Source: Saprospiraceae bacterium
GTDB lineage: Bacteria; Bacteroidota; Bacteroidia; Chitinophagales; Saprospiraceae
Direction of reading: 5' to 3'
Assembly (NCBI GenBank): GCA_021298575.1
Contig: JAJTFM010000030.1
Location: forward strand, 1 to 38,578
DNA length: 38,578 nt
The notes under the pieces were generated by a model. The model did not search any database and was not told the origin of the DNA. It was given only the letters and a program-made list of their open reading frames with translations. Below, piece after piece: positions 17,336-23,664 of this stretch (position 1 is the stretch's first letter; every line of letters starts with the position of its first letter). The translations under genes were made by a program, and so were the position numbers.

Positions 17336-17443
17336 ATTTTCAGTACTTAAGAGTGAGTGATACTGCAAAAAACGTCTTTCGGGGTGCTTTTGTTCAATCA
17401 CAGCTACTTAATCTGGTATGGCTGTGGCTTTCTGATTTTGACG

Positions 17444-18181
17444 TCAGCGAGTGAGTACTATGTAGTCTTTGAGCAATGTCTTGAGAAACTCAACCCGGTT
17501 CATGGGTCGGCGCTCGATTCCGAGTATAGGCATCAGGTGTGTTACCAGATCCTCAATGGCGTATTCATGCGCTGTATTGGCGTATTTTTGATAGTTTATG
17601 ATAGCCTGCTTGATGAACATCATATCACTTTCCGACAGTTTGCGTACTTGTGGATAAAATGGCTTGCTGTTTTCCAGTGTTGAAATATTGAGAATTTCTT
17701 CCAGGCTGTATCGCCAGCCTGGAAGACTTGTTTTCACCACGGTGGTATTGGCTGCCATATCGCCCAGTCGTTGCGCTCTGCGGGTTGTAAGAATCATAAA
17801 AAATGCCAGTGTGCCCGCGGATAGCAGAGAGTCAATCAGGTGGAGTGAGGAGCGCAGAATGGCATCGCTCCATCCGGGTTCTTTCCCGTCGAGCCTGATT
17901 ACCCTTAATTTTAGTGCCTTTTTACCCGGGGTTTGGCCGTTGTTCATGACTTCGAACAGCAGATGGTACAGAAAAAAGAGCAGTATTACAACCATTAAAA
18001 AGAAAAGCGACCAGCTGTTGTCTGTTTCCATCAATGGGCGGGCGAGTTGCAGCAACAGTACAGCGCCAATGACAATAATTGCGGAGTCCAGAAAGAATGC
18101 CAGAATCCTGTCGCCGGCAGTAGCCAGCTGGTATTCTATGGTTACATTCTGAACCGTGGTGATGTCTGTCGTTCTGGCCAT
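17444..18181 (-). CDS. RDD family membrane protein
   Basis: 245 residues. The RDD signature is clear: ATAGDRILAFFLDSAIIVIG (R...D...D helix 1), a second helix FFLMVVILLFFLYHLLFEVM, then NNGQTPGKKALKLRVIRLDG and RRAQRLGDMAANTTVV. After the membrane domain, about 85 residues form a soluble C-terminal tail (LEEILNISTLEN to the end). RDD proteins are poorly understood; some are ion exchangers or regulators. It starts 9 bp after dapD and is probably co-transcribed with it. Confidence 0.85.
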   Translation of the reverse strand: MARTTDITTVQNVTIEYQLATAGDRILAFFLDSAIIVIGAVLLLQLARPLMETDNSWSLFFLMVVILLFFLYHLLFEVMNNGQTPGKKALKLRVIRLDGKEPGWSDAILRSSLHLIDSLLSAGTLAFFMILTTRRAQRLGDMAANTTVVKTSLPGWRYSLEEILNISTLENSKPFYPQVRKLSESDMMFIKQAIINYQKYANTAHEYAIEDLVTHLMPILGIERRPMNRVEFLKTLLKDYIVLTR

Positions 18182-18190
18182 GTTATGTTG

Positions 18191-18853
18191 TTACACTGAA
18201 ACGGCGTAATCGCGCAGGGCATCGTTGAGAGAAACCTTTTTATCGGTACTTTCTTTTCTTTCGCCGATGATGAGTGCGCATGATACCTGATAGGTGCCTG
18301 CCGGGAACTGTTTGGTATATGTGCCGGGGATAACTACCGATCTGGGGGGCACGAAACCTTTGAGCGTGACTGGTTCAGGTCCTGTTACGTCAATGATATG
18401 CGTACTTTGTGTGAGCACCACATTAGCGCCGAGCACGGCCTCCCGGCCAATCCTTACGCCTTCTACCACGATACAGCGGGAGCCTATAAAGATATTTACA
18501 TAGGAAGGCATTAGGATAGCACCTTTTTCGATGAAGGCTCCGTATCTGGCCAGTGCCTGGGGAACCACCCTCACACCCTTTTCTGCGTAGCCGCTTTTGA
18601 GTGGTATTTTATCGTGGAATTCGAACGGGCCTACTTCTATGGTCTGCATTTCCTGAATAGGGAAATAAAGTACGATAGCCTTTTTGAGCCATTCGTGAGT
18701 AATCCAGTTGCCGTCGGGGGCCTGTTCGGCTACTCGGTATTCACCCGCGTCGAGCCGGGAAATAATTTCCCTGATGGCGGCCTGTGTTTCGGAGCTTTTG
18801 AGGAGTGTGCGGTCGTTCCAGGCCGCTTCTATGGTTGATTGCAGAGATGACAT
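18191..18853 (-). CDS. dapD: Tetrahydrodipicolinate N-succinyltransferase (DapD) with a large internal deletion
   Basis: DapD makes N-succinyl-amino-ketopimelate in lysine/diaminopimelate synthesis. The ATG at 18853 gives MSSLQSTIEAAW, the family start, downstream of a -7 element. N-terminal (ITHEWLKKAIVLYF, LMPSYVNI) and C-terminal parts (FIGSRCIVVEGV, VVLTQSTHIIDVTG, ALIIGERKESTDKK) match Bacteroidota DapD closely. However, the protein is 220 residues instead of about 272: MPSYVNI (ending at residue 121) joins FIGSRC directly. E. coli DapD has about 52 residues there, including catalytic Asp141 and several left-handed beta-helix coils. The deletion is in frame (junction near 18490). As written the enzyme should be inactive; an assembly loss is equally possible. 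Confidence 0.85.
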   Translation of the reverse strand: MSSLQSTIEAAWNDRTLLKSSETQAAIREIISRLDAGEYRVAEQAPDGNWITHEWLKKAIVLYFPIQEMQTIEVGPFEFHDKIPLKSGYAEKGVRVVPQALARYGAFIEKGAILMPSYVNIFIGSRCIVVEGVRIGREAVLGANVVLTQSTHIIDVTGPEPVTLKGFVPPRSVVIPGTYTKQFPAGTYQVSCALIIGERKESTDKKVSLNDALRDYAVSV

Positions 18854-18923
18854 TGTTACAATTAATTTGGCAGATAAACCGGATGTACTGCGACTTGACG
18901 GTGATAGCAGTAAAATGATATTG

Positions 18924-18931
18924 CAAAGGTA
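18924..18931 (-). promoter_or_regulatory. -7 element of dapD
   Basis: Reverse-strand TACCTTTG followed by CA, about 70 bp before the ATG at 18853. It lies inside the longer open frame that starts at 18988 and so supports the internal dapD start. Confidence 0.55.
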
Positions 18932-19015
18932 ACATTTAGGTAATCCTGTAAAGCGTGGCAGGGGTATTGATTTTTCCGTTGATCCCATATTGCCTGTGTT
19001 TCACTTCAATCCTCG

Positions 19016-19023
19016 TATCTTTG
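19016..19023 (+). promoter_or_regulatory. -7 element of lysS
   Basis: TATCTTTG followed by CGCC, 20 bp before the ATG at 19044. It overlaps the longer frame from 18990 and fixes the start downstream. A TTG lies 23 bp upstream (18990-18992), a little far for the -33 box. Confidence 0.55.
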
Positions 19024-19043
19024 CGCCTCAATTCAAGATAAAA

Positions 19044-20573
19044 ATGACAGAACAGGAGATTCTCCGGCGCGAATCGCTCGCCAAACTGAGGGAAATGGGG
19101 ATTGAACCATATCCCGCCGAAATGTATGAAGTGACCGCTTATGCGGCTGACATTACACAAAACTACAAGGAAGAAGTTCTTGAAGACGGCACCAAAAACC
19201 GGCTGAACTTTCAGGAGGTATCGCTGGCAGGCCGGGTAATGGCCAGTCGCGAGGCCGGAAAGGCCATGTTTATGAACCTGCAGGATTCAACTGGCAGGAT
19301 TCAGCTTTATCTGCGTCGCGACGATTTCATGACGGGTGACGAGGCTCCGATGTTCGATACTGTGGTGAAGAAACTGCTCGATCTGGGGGATTATGTGGGA
19401 GTGAAGGGATTTGCCTTCAAGACCAAGACGGGGGAGGTGAGTATTCATGTGCAGCAGCTTGCATATCTTTCAAAAGCACTCCGCCCTCTGCCGGTAGTGA
19501 AGAAGGATGCAGACGGAAATATATTCGACGCATTTACCGATCCTGAACAGCGCTACAGGATGAGATACGTTGATTTGACAGTGAATACACAGTTCAGGGA
19601 GATTTTCCTGAAGAGGTCAAAAATGATCAAAACCATGCGGAGTTACCTCGATGAACTTGGATTGCTGGAGGTAGAAACGCCTATTTTGCAGCCCATTCAC
19701 GGCGGAGCTGCCGCTCGACCATTCAAGACGCACCACAATACGCTGGATATGGAGTTATATCTGCGTATTGCGAATGAGTTGTATCTCAAGCGGCTTATTG
19801 TAGCGGGCTTTGACGGGGTATACGAGTTCGGAAAGATGTTTCGGAACGAGGGGATGGATCGTACACACAACCCCGAGTTCACAGCGCTTGAATTTTATGT
19901 GGCATACAAGGATTACGTCTGGATGATGCACGTAACCGAGCAGATGCTCGAGCGCGTGGCGCGGGCGCTCAGTCCCGACGGAAGCAGCCGGGCGGTAGTG
20001 GGAGAAAATGAAATTGAGTTTGCCGGTCCGTACAGGCGTCTCACCATGTACGAGGCTATCCGGGAGTACACAGGTATTGACGTGGAATCGGCCGATGAGG
20101 CTGCTCTTCGCAGCTATTGTCGTCAGGAGCACATCGAGATAGATGCCACCATGGGCAAGGCAAAACTGATCGATGAAATATTTGGCGAGAAAGTGGAGGG
20201 TCACCTTATCCAGCCTACATTTCTGATTGACTATCCGGTGGAGATGTCGCCGCTGACAAAAAAACACCGCTCTTCACCCGGTTTGGTGGAGCGTTTCGAG
20301 TTATTCGTCAATGGCAAGGAGGTGGCGAATGCCTACACGGAGCTGAACGACCCCATTGATCAGCGCGAGCGTTTTGAGGATCAACTCAGGCTGGCTGCCC
20401 GTGGCGACGAGGAGGCCATGGCAATGGATGAAGATTTTCTGCGGGCGCTGGAATACGGCATGCCTCCAACAGCTGGCATTGGTTTCGGAATTGATCGCCT
20501 GACGATGTTATTCACCGGACAGGCATCCATACAGGAAGTGCTTTTCTTCCCGCAGATGAGGCCGGAGAAATAG
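19044..20573 (+). CDS. lysS: Lysyl-tRNA synthetase, class II
   Basis: 509 residues. The N-terminal OB-fold anticodon-binding domain (about 50-150) includes AGRVMASREAGKAMFMNLQD. The class II core carries motif 1 near LGLLEVETPILQPIHGGAAA, motif 2 FRNEGMDRTHNPEFTALEFY and motif 3 GIGFGIDRLTMLF. NELYLKRLIVAGFDGVYE is the LysRS-specific stretch. It charges tRNA-Lys in the cytoplasm. Length and motifs are normal. It is divergently transcribed from dapD, so lysine synthesis and lysine charging share a promoter region. A strong hairpin follows the stop. Confidence 0.97.
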   Translation: MTEQEILRRESLAKLREMGIEPYPAEMYEVTAYAADITQNYKEEVLEDGTKNRLNFQEVSLAGRVMASREAGKAMFMNLQDSTGRIQLYLRRDDFMTGDEAPMFDTVVKKLLDLGDYVGVKGFAFKTKTGEVSIHVQQLAYLSKALRPLPVVKKDADGNIFDAFTDPEQRYRMRYVDLTVNTQFREIFLKRSKMIKTMRSYLDELGLLEVETPILQPIHGGAAARPFKTHHNTLDMELYLRIANELYLKRLIVAGFDGVYEFGKMFRNEGMDRTHNPEFTALEFYVAYKDYVWMMHVTEQMLERVARALSPDGSSRAVVGENEIEFAGPYRRLTMYEAIREYTGIDVESADEAALRSYCRQEHIEIDATMGKAKLIDEIFGEKVEGHLIQPTFLIDYPVEMSPLTKKHRSSPGLVERFELFVNGKEVANAYTELNDPIDQRERFEDQLRLAARGDEEAMAMDEDFLRALEYGMPPTAGIGFGIDRLTMLFTGQASIQEVLFFPQMRPEK

Positions 20574-20582
20574 GATTTGGTG

Positions 20583-20639
20583 ACTTTGCCGGGTTTGGAG
20601 TTCGGAACTTGTTCTGTCTGGCTCCCAACCCGGCAAAGT
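20583..20639 (+). terminator. Terminator hairpin of lysS
   Basis: An 18-bp stem with one mismatch: ACTTTGCCGGGTTTGGAG (20583-20600) and CTCCCAACCCGGCAAAGT (20622-20639), with a 21-nt loop. It begins 10 bp after the lysS stop. There is no long T-run. Confidence 0.7.
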
Positions 20640-20651
20640 TCCGGATTAATT

Positions 20652-20814
20652 AGAGCTTGTTCAGGATTCTCTCACCGAGTCAAAAACGGCTCATTTTTCG
20701 CCATTTTTCACCTTTTTTCAGTTACGTAGCTCCGGCTATGCACCTTCAAAAATGCAAAAACTGACAAAAAATCTGCCTGTTTTTGCCACCGGCAGAGAAT
20801 CCTGAACAAGCTCT
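20652..20814 (+). mobile_element. MITE-like element, copy 1 (163 bp)
   Basis: Perfect 21-bp terminal inverted repeats begin AGAGCTTGTTCA (20652-20672) and end TGAACAAGCTCT (20794-20814). There is no coding capacity. Internal features: an AT-rich arm and a central hairpin ACGTAGCtccgGCTATGC. A second copy of identical length lies at 30722-30884 in the same orientation with six differences. It sits between lysS and the convergent trans-sulfuration pseudogene; its last T is the first base (minus strand: last) of that gene's TAA. No clear target duplication is visible. It was probably mobilised by a transposase encoded elsewhere; family not assigned. Confidence 0.85.
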
Positions 20815-21888
20815 TATGCATACTCCCGGAGGGCATTTGCGAGATCTGCGATGAGATCATCGGCGTCTTCCACGCCGACGCTGAGCCTGATGAGCGAGTC
20901 GGTGAGGCCCACTTTAAGGCGTTCTTCGCGGGGGATGCTGGCGTGTGTCATGCTGGCCGGGTGTCCGATAAGGGATTCGACGCCGCCGAGCGATTCGGCC
21001 AGAGAGAACAGGTGTGTGCCGCTCAGAATCCGTACCGCATTTTCCATGGTATTATCCTTCAGATCGAATGAGACCATGGCGCCGAACATGCGCATCTGGC
21101 GTTTGGCTACTTCGTGGTTAGGGTGATCTTCAAAGCCGGGCCAATATACTTTTGACACTTTTGGGTGAGACACCAGGAAGTTGGCTACAGCTTCGGCGTT
21201 CTCGCATGCGCGCTGCACACGCAGGTGGAGAGTTTTTATACCGCGCAGCACCGTCTTTGACGATCAGGCATCCGTGAACCACATCAGAGTGGCCACCTAT
21301 ATATTTGGTAGCAGAGTGCAGCACGATATCCGCTCCCAGGTCGAGCGGGTTTTGCAGGTATGGTGAGGCAAAGGTATTGTCAACACACACCATGATGCCG
21401 TGTTTTTGGGCAATTCTGCAAACCGCAGCTATATCCACAATATTAAGCATCGGGTTGGTGGGCGTTTCCACCCATATCAGTTTGGTATCGGGGTCAATTT
21501 CACGTTCCAGGTTTTCCGGGTTATACATATCAATAAAACGGCTTTTCAGTCCCCACTGTCCCCATACCCGCACCATTTGCCGGTAGGAGCCGCCGTAGAG
21601 GTCATTAACGGCCAGAATTTCATCGCCTGAGGCAAACAGTTTTATGACTGCGTCCTGTGCTGCGAGGCCCGAGCCGAAACAGATGGCATCACATCCGTTT
21701 TCAAGTGCTGCGAGATTTTTTTCCAGCGCACTGCGCGTGGGATTCTGAGTGCGCGCATACTCGAACCCTTTGTGTTTACCGGGAGCTTCCTGTACATAGG
21801 TACTTGTCTGGAAGATAGGAGTCATGACTGCGCCGGTGGACGGGTCGGGCTCTACGCCGGCGTGAATTGCTTTGGTTGCGAATTTCAT
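20814..21888 (-). pseudogene. Trans-sulfuration PLP enzyme (cystathionine gamma-synthase-like), broken by internal deletion and frameshift
   Basis: The frame from ATG 21888 (MKFATKAIHAGVEPDPSTGA; an ATG at 21906 is also possible) is intact through the PLP lysine, Lys195 in HSATKYIGGHSD, and HGCLIVKDG. It then leaves the family. The rest of the protein, VLRGIKTLHLRVQRAC to ALREYA, continues in another frame from 21251 to the TAA at 20816-20814. About 25 residues expected between KD and VLRG are missing, and one extra base remains at the junction (near 21252), so the lesion is a deletion of about 74 bp. Intact relatives are cystathionine gamma-synthases/lyases and homoserine sulfhydrylases. The stop codon uses the last base of the MITE. 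Confidence 0.85.
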
Positions 21889-21940
21889 TGAAAAATGGTT
21901 TGTCATTGAAAAGGTATGTATTTCGGATCGGAGGCAGGTG

Positions 21941-21948
21941 CAAAGTTA
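21941..21948 (-). promoter_or_regulatory. -7 element of the trans-sulfuration gene
   Basis: Reverse-strand TAACTTTG followed by CACC, 34 bp before the ATG at 21906 and 52 bp before 21888. The promoter appears intact although the gene is broken. Confidence 0.5.
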
Positions 21949-21998
21949 TGCCCTGTGCGGTGAGATTTGAGAAGTTTTAGCCAGTGAAAATTGCGGGT

Positions 21999-22035
21999 AG
22001 AGGCCCCGGTAACAGTTGCTGTTGCCGGGGCCTCT
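21999..22035. repeat. Strong GC-rich hairpin in intergenic region
   Basis: A 17-bp stem with one G-T pair: AGAGGCCCCGGTAACAG (21999-22015) and CTGTTGCCGGGGCCTCT (22019-22035), with a 3-nt loop. It lies between divergent genes, so it is not an obvious terminator of either. It may be the relic of a lost gene or the leader structure of the small lipoprotein frame at 22054. Confidence 0.65.
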
Positions 22036-22053
22036 GCATTTGTGCCCCGCCGG

Positions 22054-22149
22054 ATGAAAAAAAATCGCTTCCGGGTACTTCTCCGGGCGCTTCCGATGAC
22101 CTGCCTGATGGCGTTTGGAGGCTGTAAAAGCGGTGAAAAATGCCTGTAA
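22054..22149 (+). CDS. Possible 31-residue small lipoprotein
   Basis: A short frame starts ATG-AAA-AAA (MKKNRFRVLL), has a modest hydrophobic stretch (LPMTCLMAFGG) and a lipobox-like FGGC followed by KSGEKCL and TAA. The layout resembles entericidin-type mini-lipoproteins. There is no promoter match and no homologue that I recognise; it could be chance. It follows the strong hairpin at 21999-22035. The rest of the 419-bp gap (21907-22325) holds the -7 element at 21948..21941, a 13-bp dyad ACTCATAATGAGT at 22176-22188, and nothing else convincing. Confidence 0.25.
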   Translation: MKKNRFRVLLRALPMTCLMAFGGCKSGEKCL

Positions 22150-22175
22150 AATGGCCTTGAAAAATTTTATAAGTA

Positions 22176-22188
22176 ACTCATAATGAGT
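22176..22188. promoter_or_regulatory. Dyad, possible operator upstream of the repeat-protein cluster
   Basis: A perfect dyad ACTCAT-A-ATGAGT in an AT-rich stretch about 140 bp before the first gene of the 22326-30165 cluster. It is the only sizeable palindrome in that promoter region. Binding protein unknown. Confidence 0.25.
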
Positions 22189-22325
22189 ATTTTATGAAAA
22201 AAAATGAATGAAACTGTGAAAAATTGGGCGGGTGATTAACCCTGTTTTCGTGTCCTGTTCTACCCCCCCTCGCGGGAAGACCTTTGCTGCTGTCAATTGT
22301 GAACGAAAACAAAAAATAATCACTG

Positions 22326-22508
22326 ATGAAAAGCGCACTTACTCTCCCGACCACCACCAAGAATACCACTACCAACCTGTCAGAGAATATCACCGGCCTT
22401 GATTTGATCGGAGCGCGTATTACCGGGCTCGACTTGATCGGAGCGCGTATTACGGGTCTTGACCTGATTGGAGCGCGTATTACGGGTCTTGACCTGATCG
22501 GAGTGTAA
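22326..22508 (+). CDS. 60-residue tandem decapeptide (pentapeptide-repeat-like) protein
   Basis: I do not recognise this gene. The first 21 residues are polar and Thr-rich (LPTTTKNTTTN). Residues 22-60 are four tandem copies of ITGLDLIGAR, the last shortened to ITGLDLIGV before TAA. In another register it reads LDLIG-ARITG-LDLIG-ARITG, matching the pentapeptide-repeat consensus (small residue, D/N, L/F, S/T/R, G), so it could make about two square beta-helix coils. The four 30-bp DNA units differ only at synonymous positions, which is strong evidence that it is translated and selected. There is no signal peptide and no cysteine. The next gene starts 76 bp later, after a small hairpin. A multi-core precursor peptide is the main alternative. 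Confidence 0.75.
   Translation: MKSALTLPTTTKNTTTNLSENITGLDLIGARITGLDLIGARITGLDLIGARITGLDLIGV
22389..22508 (+). repeat. Four tandem 30-bp coding repeats
   Basis: Units at 22389-22418, 22419-22448, 22449-22478 and 22479-22508. Differences between units are ATC/ATT, ACC/ACG, GGC/GGG/GGT, CTT/CTC, GAT/GAC and TTG/CTG, all silent. Only the last two codons of unit 4 change the product (GCG CGT to GTG TAA). Confidence 0.95.
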
Positions 22509-22531
22509 GTGTTTTGTCATAAAAATTCCTG

Positions 22532-22551
22532 AGGCCTGGTTAAAGCGGCCT
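22532..22551 (+). terminator. Weak hairpin with T-run between repeat protein and next gene
   Basis: AGGCC (22532-22536), a 10-nt loop, GGCCT (22547-22551), then TTT. Too short to stop all transcripts, but it could act as an attenuator so that the repeat protein is made in excess over the downstream genes. Confidence 0.35.
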
Positions 22552-22584
22552 TTTCAGAAACGCTAATCATTAAAAAAAAACAAC

Positions 22585-23052
22585 ATGAGTAATCTTTCAA
22601 CACCTGCATACCTGCCTGGAGCCTTTGGCAGAGCTGCCTTTTTGAAAGAGGCATTCGGCCCGGGTGTATCATCATCTGCACGCAAGTACCAGGCATCCTG
22701 CGAAGTTGTGTTTGGCGCTCCCAGTGCCAACTGCGTGGGTACGGGAGTTTGTAAGATTATCGCAAAGTCCGACACAGCAGCGATTGCCTCATTGAAAAAA
22801 GACTGCAAGCGTGTCAGTGCTCTTCTGATGCCGTACGAGAATGGTCACGGGGTATCACTGATCATTGCCAGAGAGATGATGTGCATTCATCTTCTGCGCA
22901 CACAGTTCAGGAACAGCCAGTTATCTCTGTCGGAGAGCTGTGGATTACCTGGAGACATTGTTAATCAGCTGGATTTGAAAATCAGCAAGATACGTCCGGG
23001 GGCATACACCATAGACGAGGTAAACGGATTTTTCCGGATCAATTTCAGATGA
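22585..23052 (+). CDS. Orphan cytosolic protein with six cysteines
   Basis: 155 residues; not recognised. There is no signal peptide or membrane segment, so it is probably cytoplasmic. A disordered-looking, Pro/Gly/Ala-rich start (TPAYLPGAFGRAAFL) precedes a core with Cys39, Cys50, Cys56, Cys74, Cys100 and Cys119. SCEVVFGAPSANCVGTGVCK gives C-x10-C-x5-C, which could bind metal or an Fe-S centre. Helical stretches (SLIIAREMMCIHLLRTQF) follow, and the end, IRPGAYTIDEVNGFFRINF, looks like a small beta domain. The ATG at 22585 has an A-rich leader typical of the phylum. It is the second gene of the repeat-protein/HYR cluster, 82 bp before the next gene. Confidence 0.7.
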   Translation: MSNLSTPAYLPGAFGRAAFLKEAFGPGVSSSARKYQASCEVVFGAPSANCVGTGVCKIIAKSDTAAIASLKKDCKRVSALLMPYENGHGVSLIIAREMMCIHLLRTQFRNSQLSLSESCGLPGDIVNQLDLKISKIRPGAYTIDEVNGFFRINFR

Positions 23053-23134
23053 ATTGGATGGTAGCAGTCAGAACTGCGGCCTGATAATCATAAAAGTATT
23101 TTTCTCAAATTTTTCATCATTAAATCTTGTCATC

Positions 23135-23563
23135 ATGAGTACAATGAAATCAAGAGTAGTTCCGAGGGGAAAGCTGCTCGCATTCATTTGCTTCCTGACA
23201 TTATTGTTCTTCAGTAATAGTCAGGTGATGGGGCAGACGCTCCAACCCAAGCCCAACGAGGTAGCATACAACTGGAAAACTCCTGCGGATGTATCCTCAT
23301 TATTAACAAATCAAATCAACATTTTGAATCAGCAGATGCCTGGTTTGGCGGAAGGCACATCTCTCTACGACAATACAGTCAGGAGGATAGCCTACTTCAA
23401 AGCCATCGTCTCCGAGATCAAAAATGGCAGTTCAGTTTCCAACTCACTGGAGTTGGCGCTGCCTGCAGCTGCTACGCTCGGTTTCATGAAGGAAGCTTCC
23501 TATACACCGAGAATAACGTTGAAAGCACTGCAGACCGAAACACGCATCATGTTGACTAATTGA
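23135..23563 (+). CDS. Orphan small exported protein
   Basis: 142 residues from the ATG at 23135; the longer frame from 23054 reads non-coding sequence in front. Residues about 14-34 form a signal peptide (LLAFICFLTLLFF then SQVMGQ). The mature part, about 108 residues, is mainly helical: DVSSLLTNQINILNQQM, RRIAYFKAIVSEI, SLELALPAAATLGFM. No cysteines remain in the mature part, and there is no sorting domain, so it should stay in the periplasm unless exported by another route. Not recognised. Located 101 bp before the giant surface protein, which suggests a helper role (inference only). Confidence 0.7.
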   Translation: MSTMKSRVVPRGKLLAFICFLTLLFFSNSQVMGQTLQPKPNEVAYNWKTPADVSSLLTNQINILNQQMPGLAEGTSLYDNTVRRIAYFKAIVSEIKNGSSVSNSLELALPAAATLGFMKEASYTPRITLKALQTETRIMLTN

Positions 23564-23619
23564 TTTAATCCCGGGGTACCAAGTTGAGCATACTTGGCTC
23601 ATTTTTGAAGCATAAGCGT

Positions 23620-23640
23620 TGACGAACATTCTGTTCATCA
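23620..23640 (+). promoter_or_regulatory. Inverted repeat in leader of the giant gene
   Basis: TGACGAACA (23620-23628), TTC, TGTTCATCA (23632-23640) pair over nine positions with one mismatch, 24 bp before the ATG at 23665. A smaller hairpin with a T-run (TGAGC...GCTCA then TTTTTG) lies just upstream near 23585-23607. Together they may attenuate read-through or regulate translation. Confidence 0.3.
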
Positions 23641-23664
23641 GGGTAAATTCTTAAATCCTCACAC

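Noticed and set aside
20645-20820. Target-site duplications flanking the MITE copies
   Set aside because: Flanks are AT-rich (for example TTA/TTA-like) and no unambiguous duplication of fixed length fits both copies.
20814-21888. Programmed frameshift in the trans-sulfuration gene
   Set aside because: Besides the frame change about 25 conserved residues are missing, and no slippery heptamer is seen at the junction.
22389-22508. CRISPR-like array of 30-bp repeats
   Set aside because: The repeats are contiguous without spacers, are in frame, and vary only at silent positions, so they are coding repeats.
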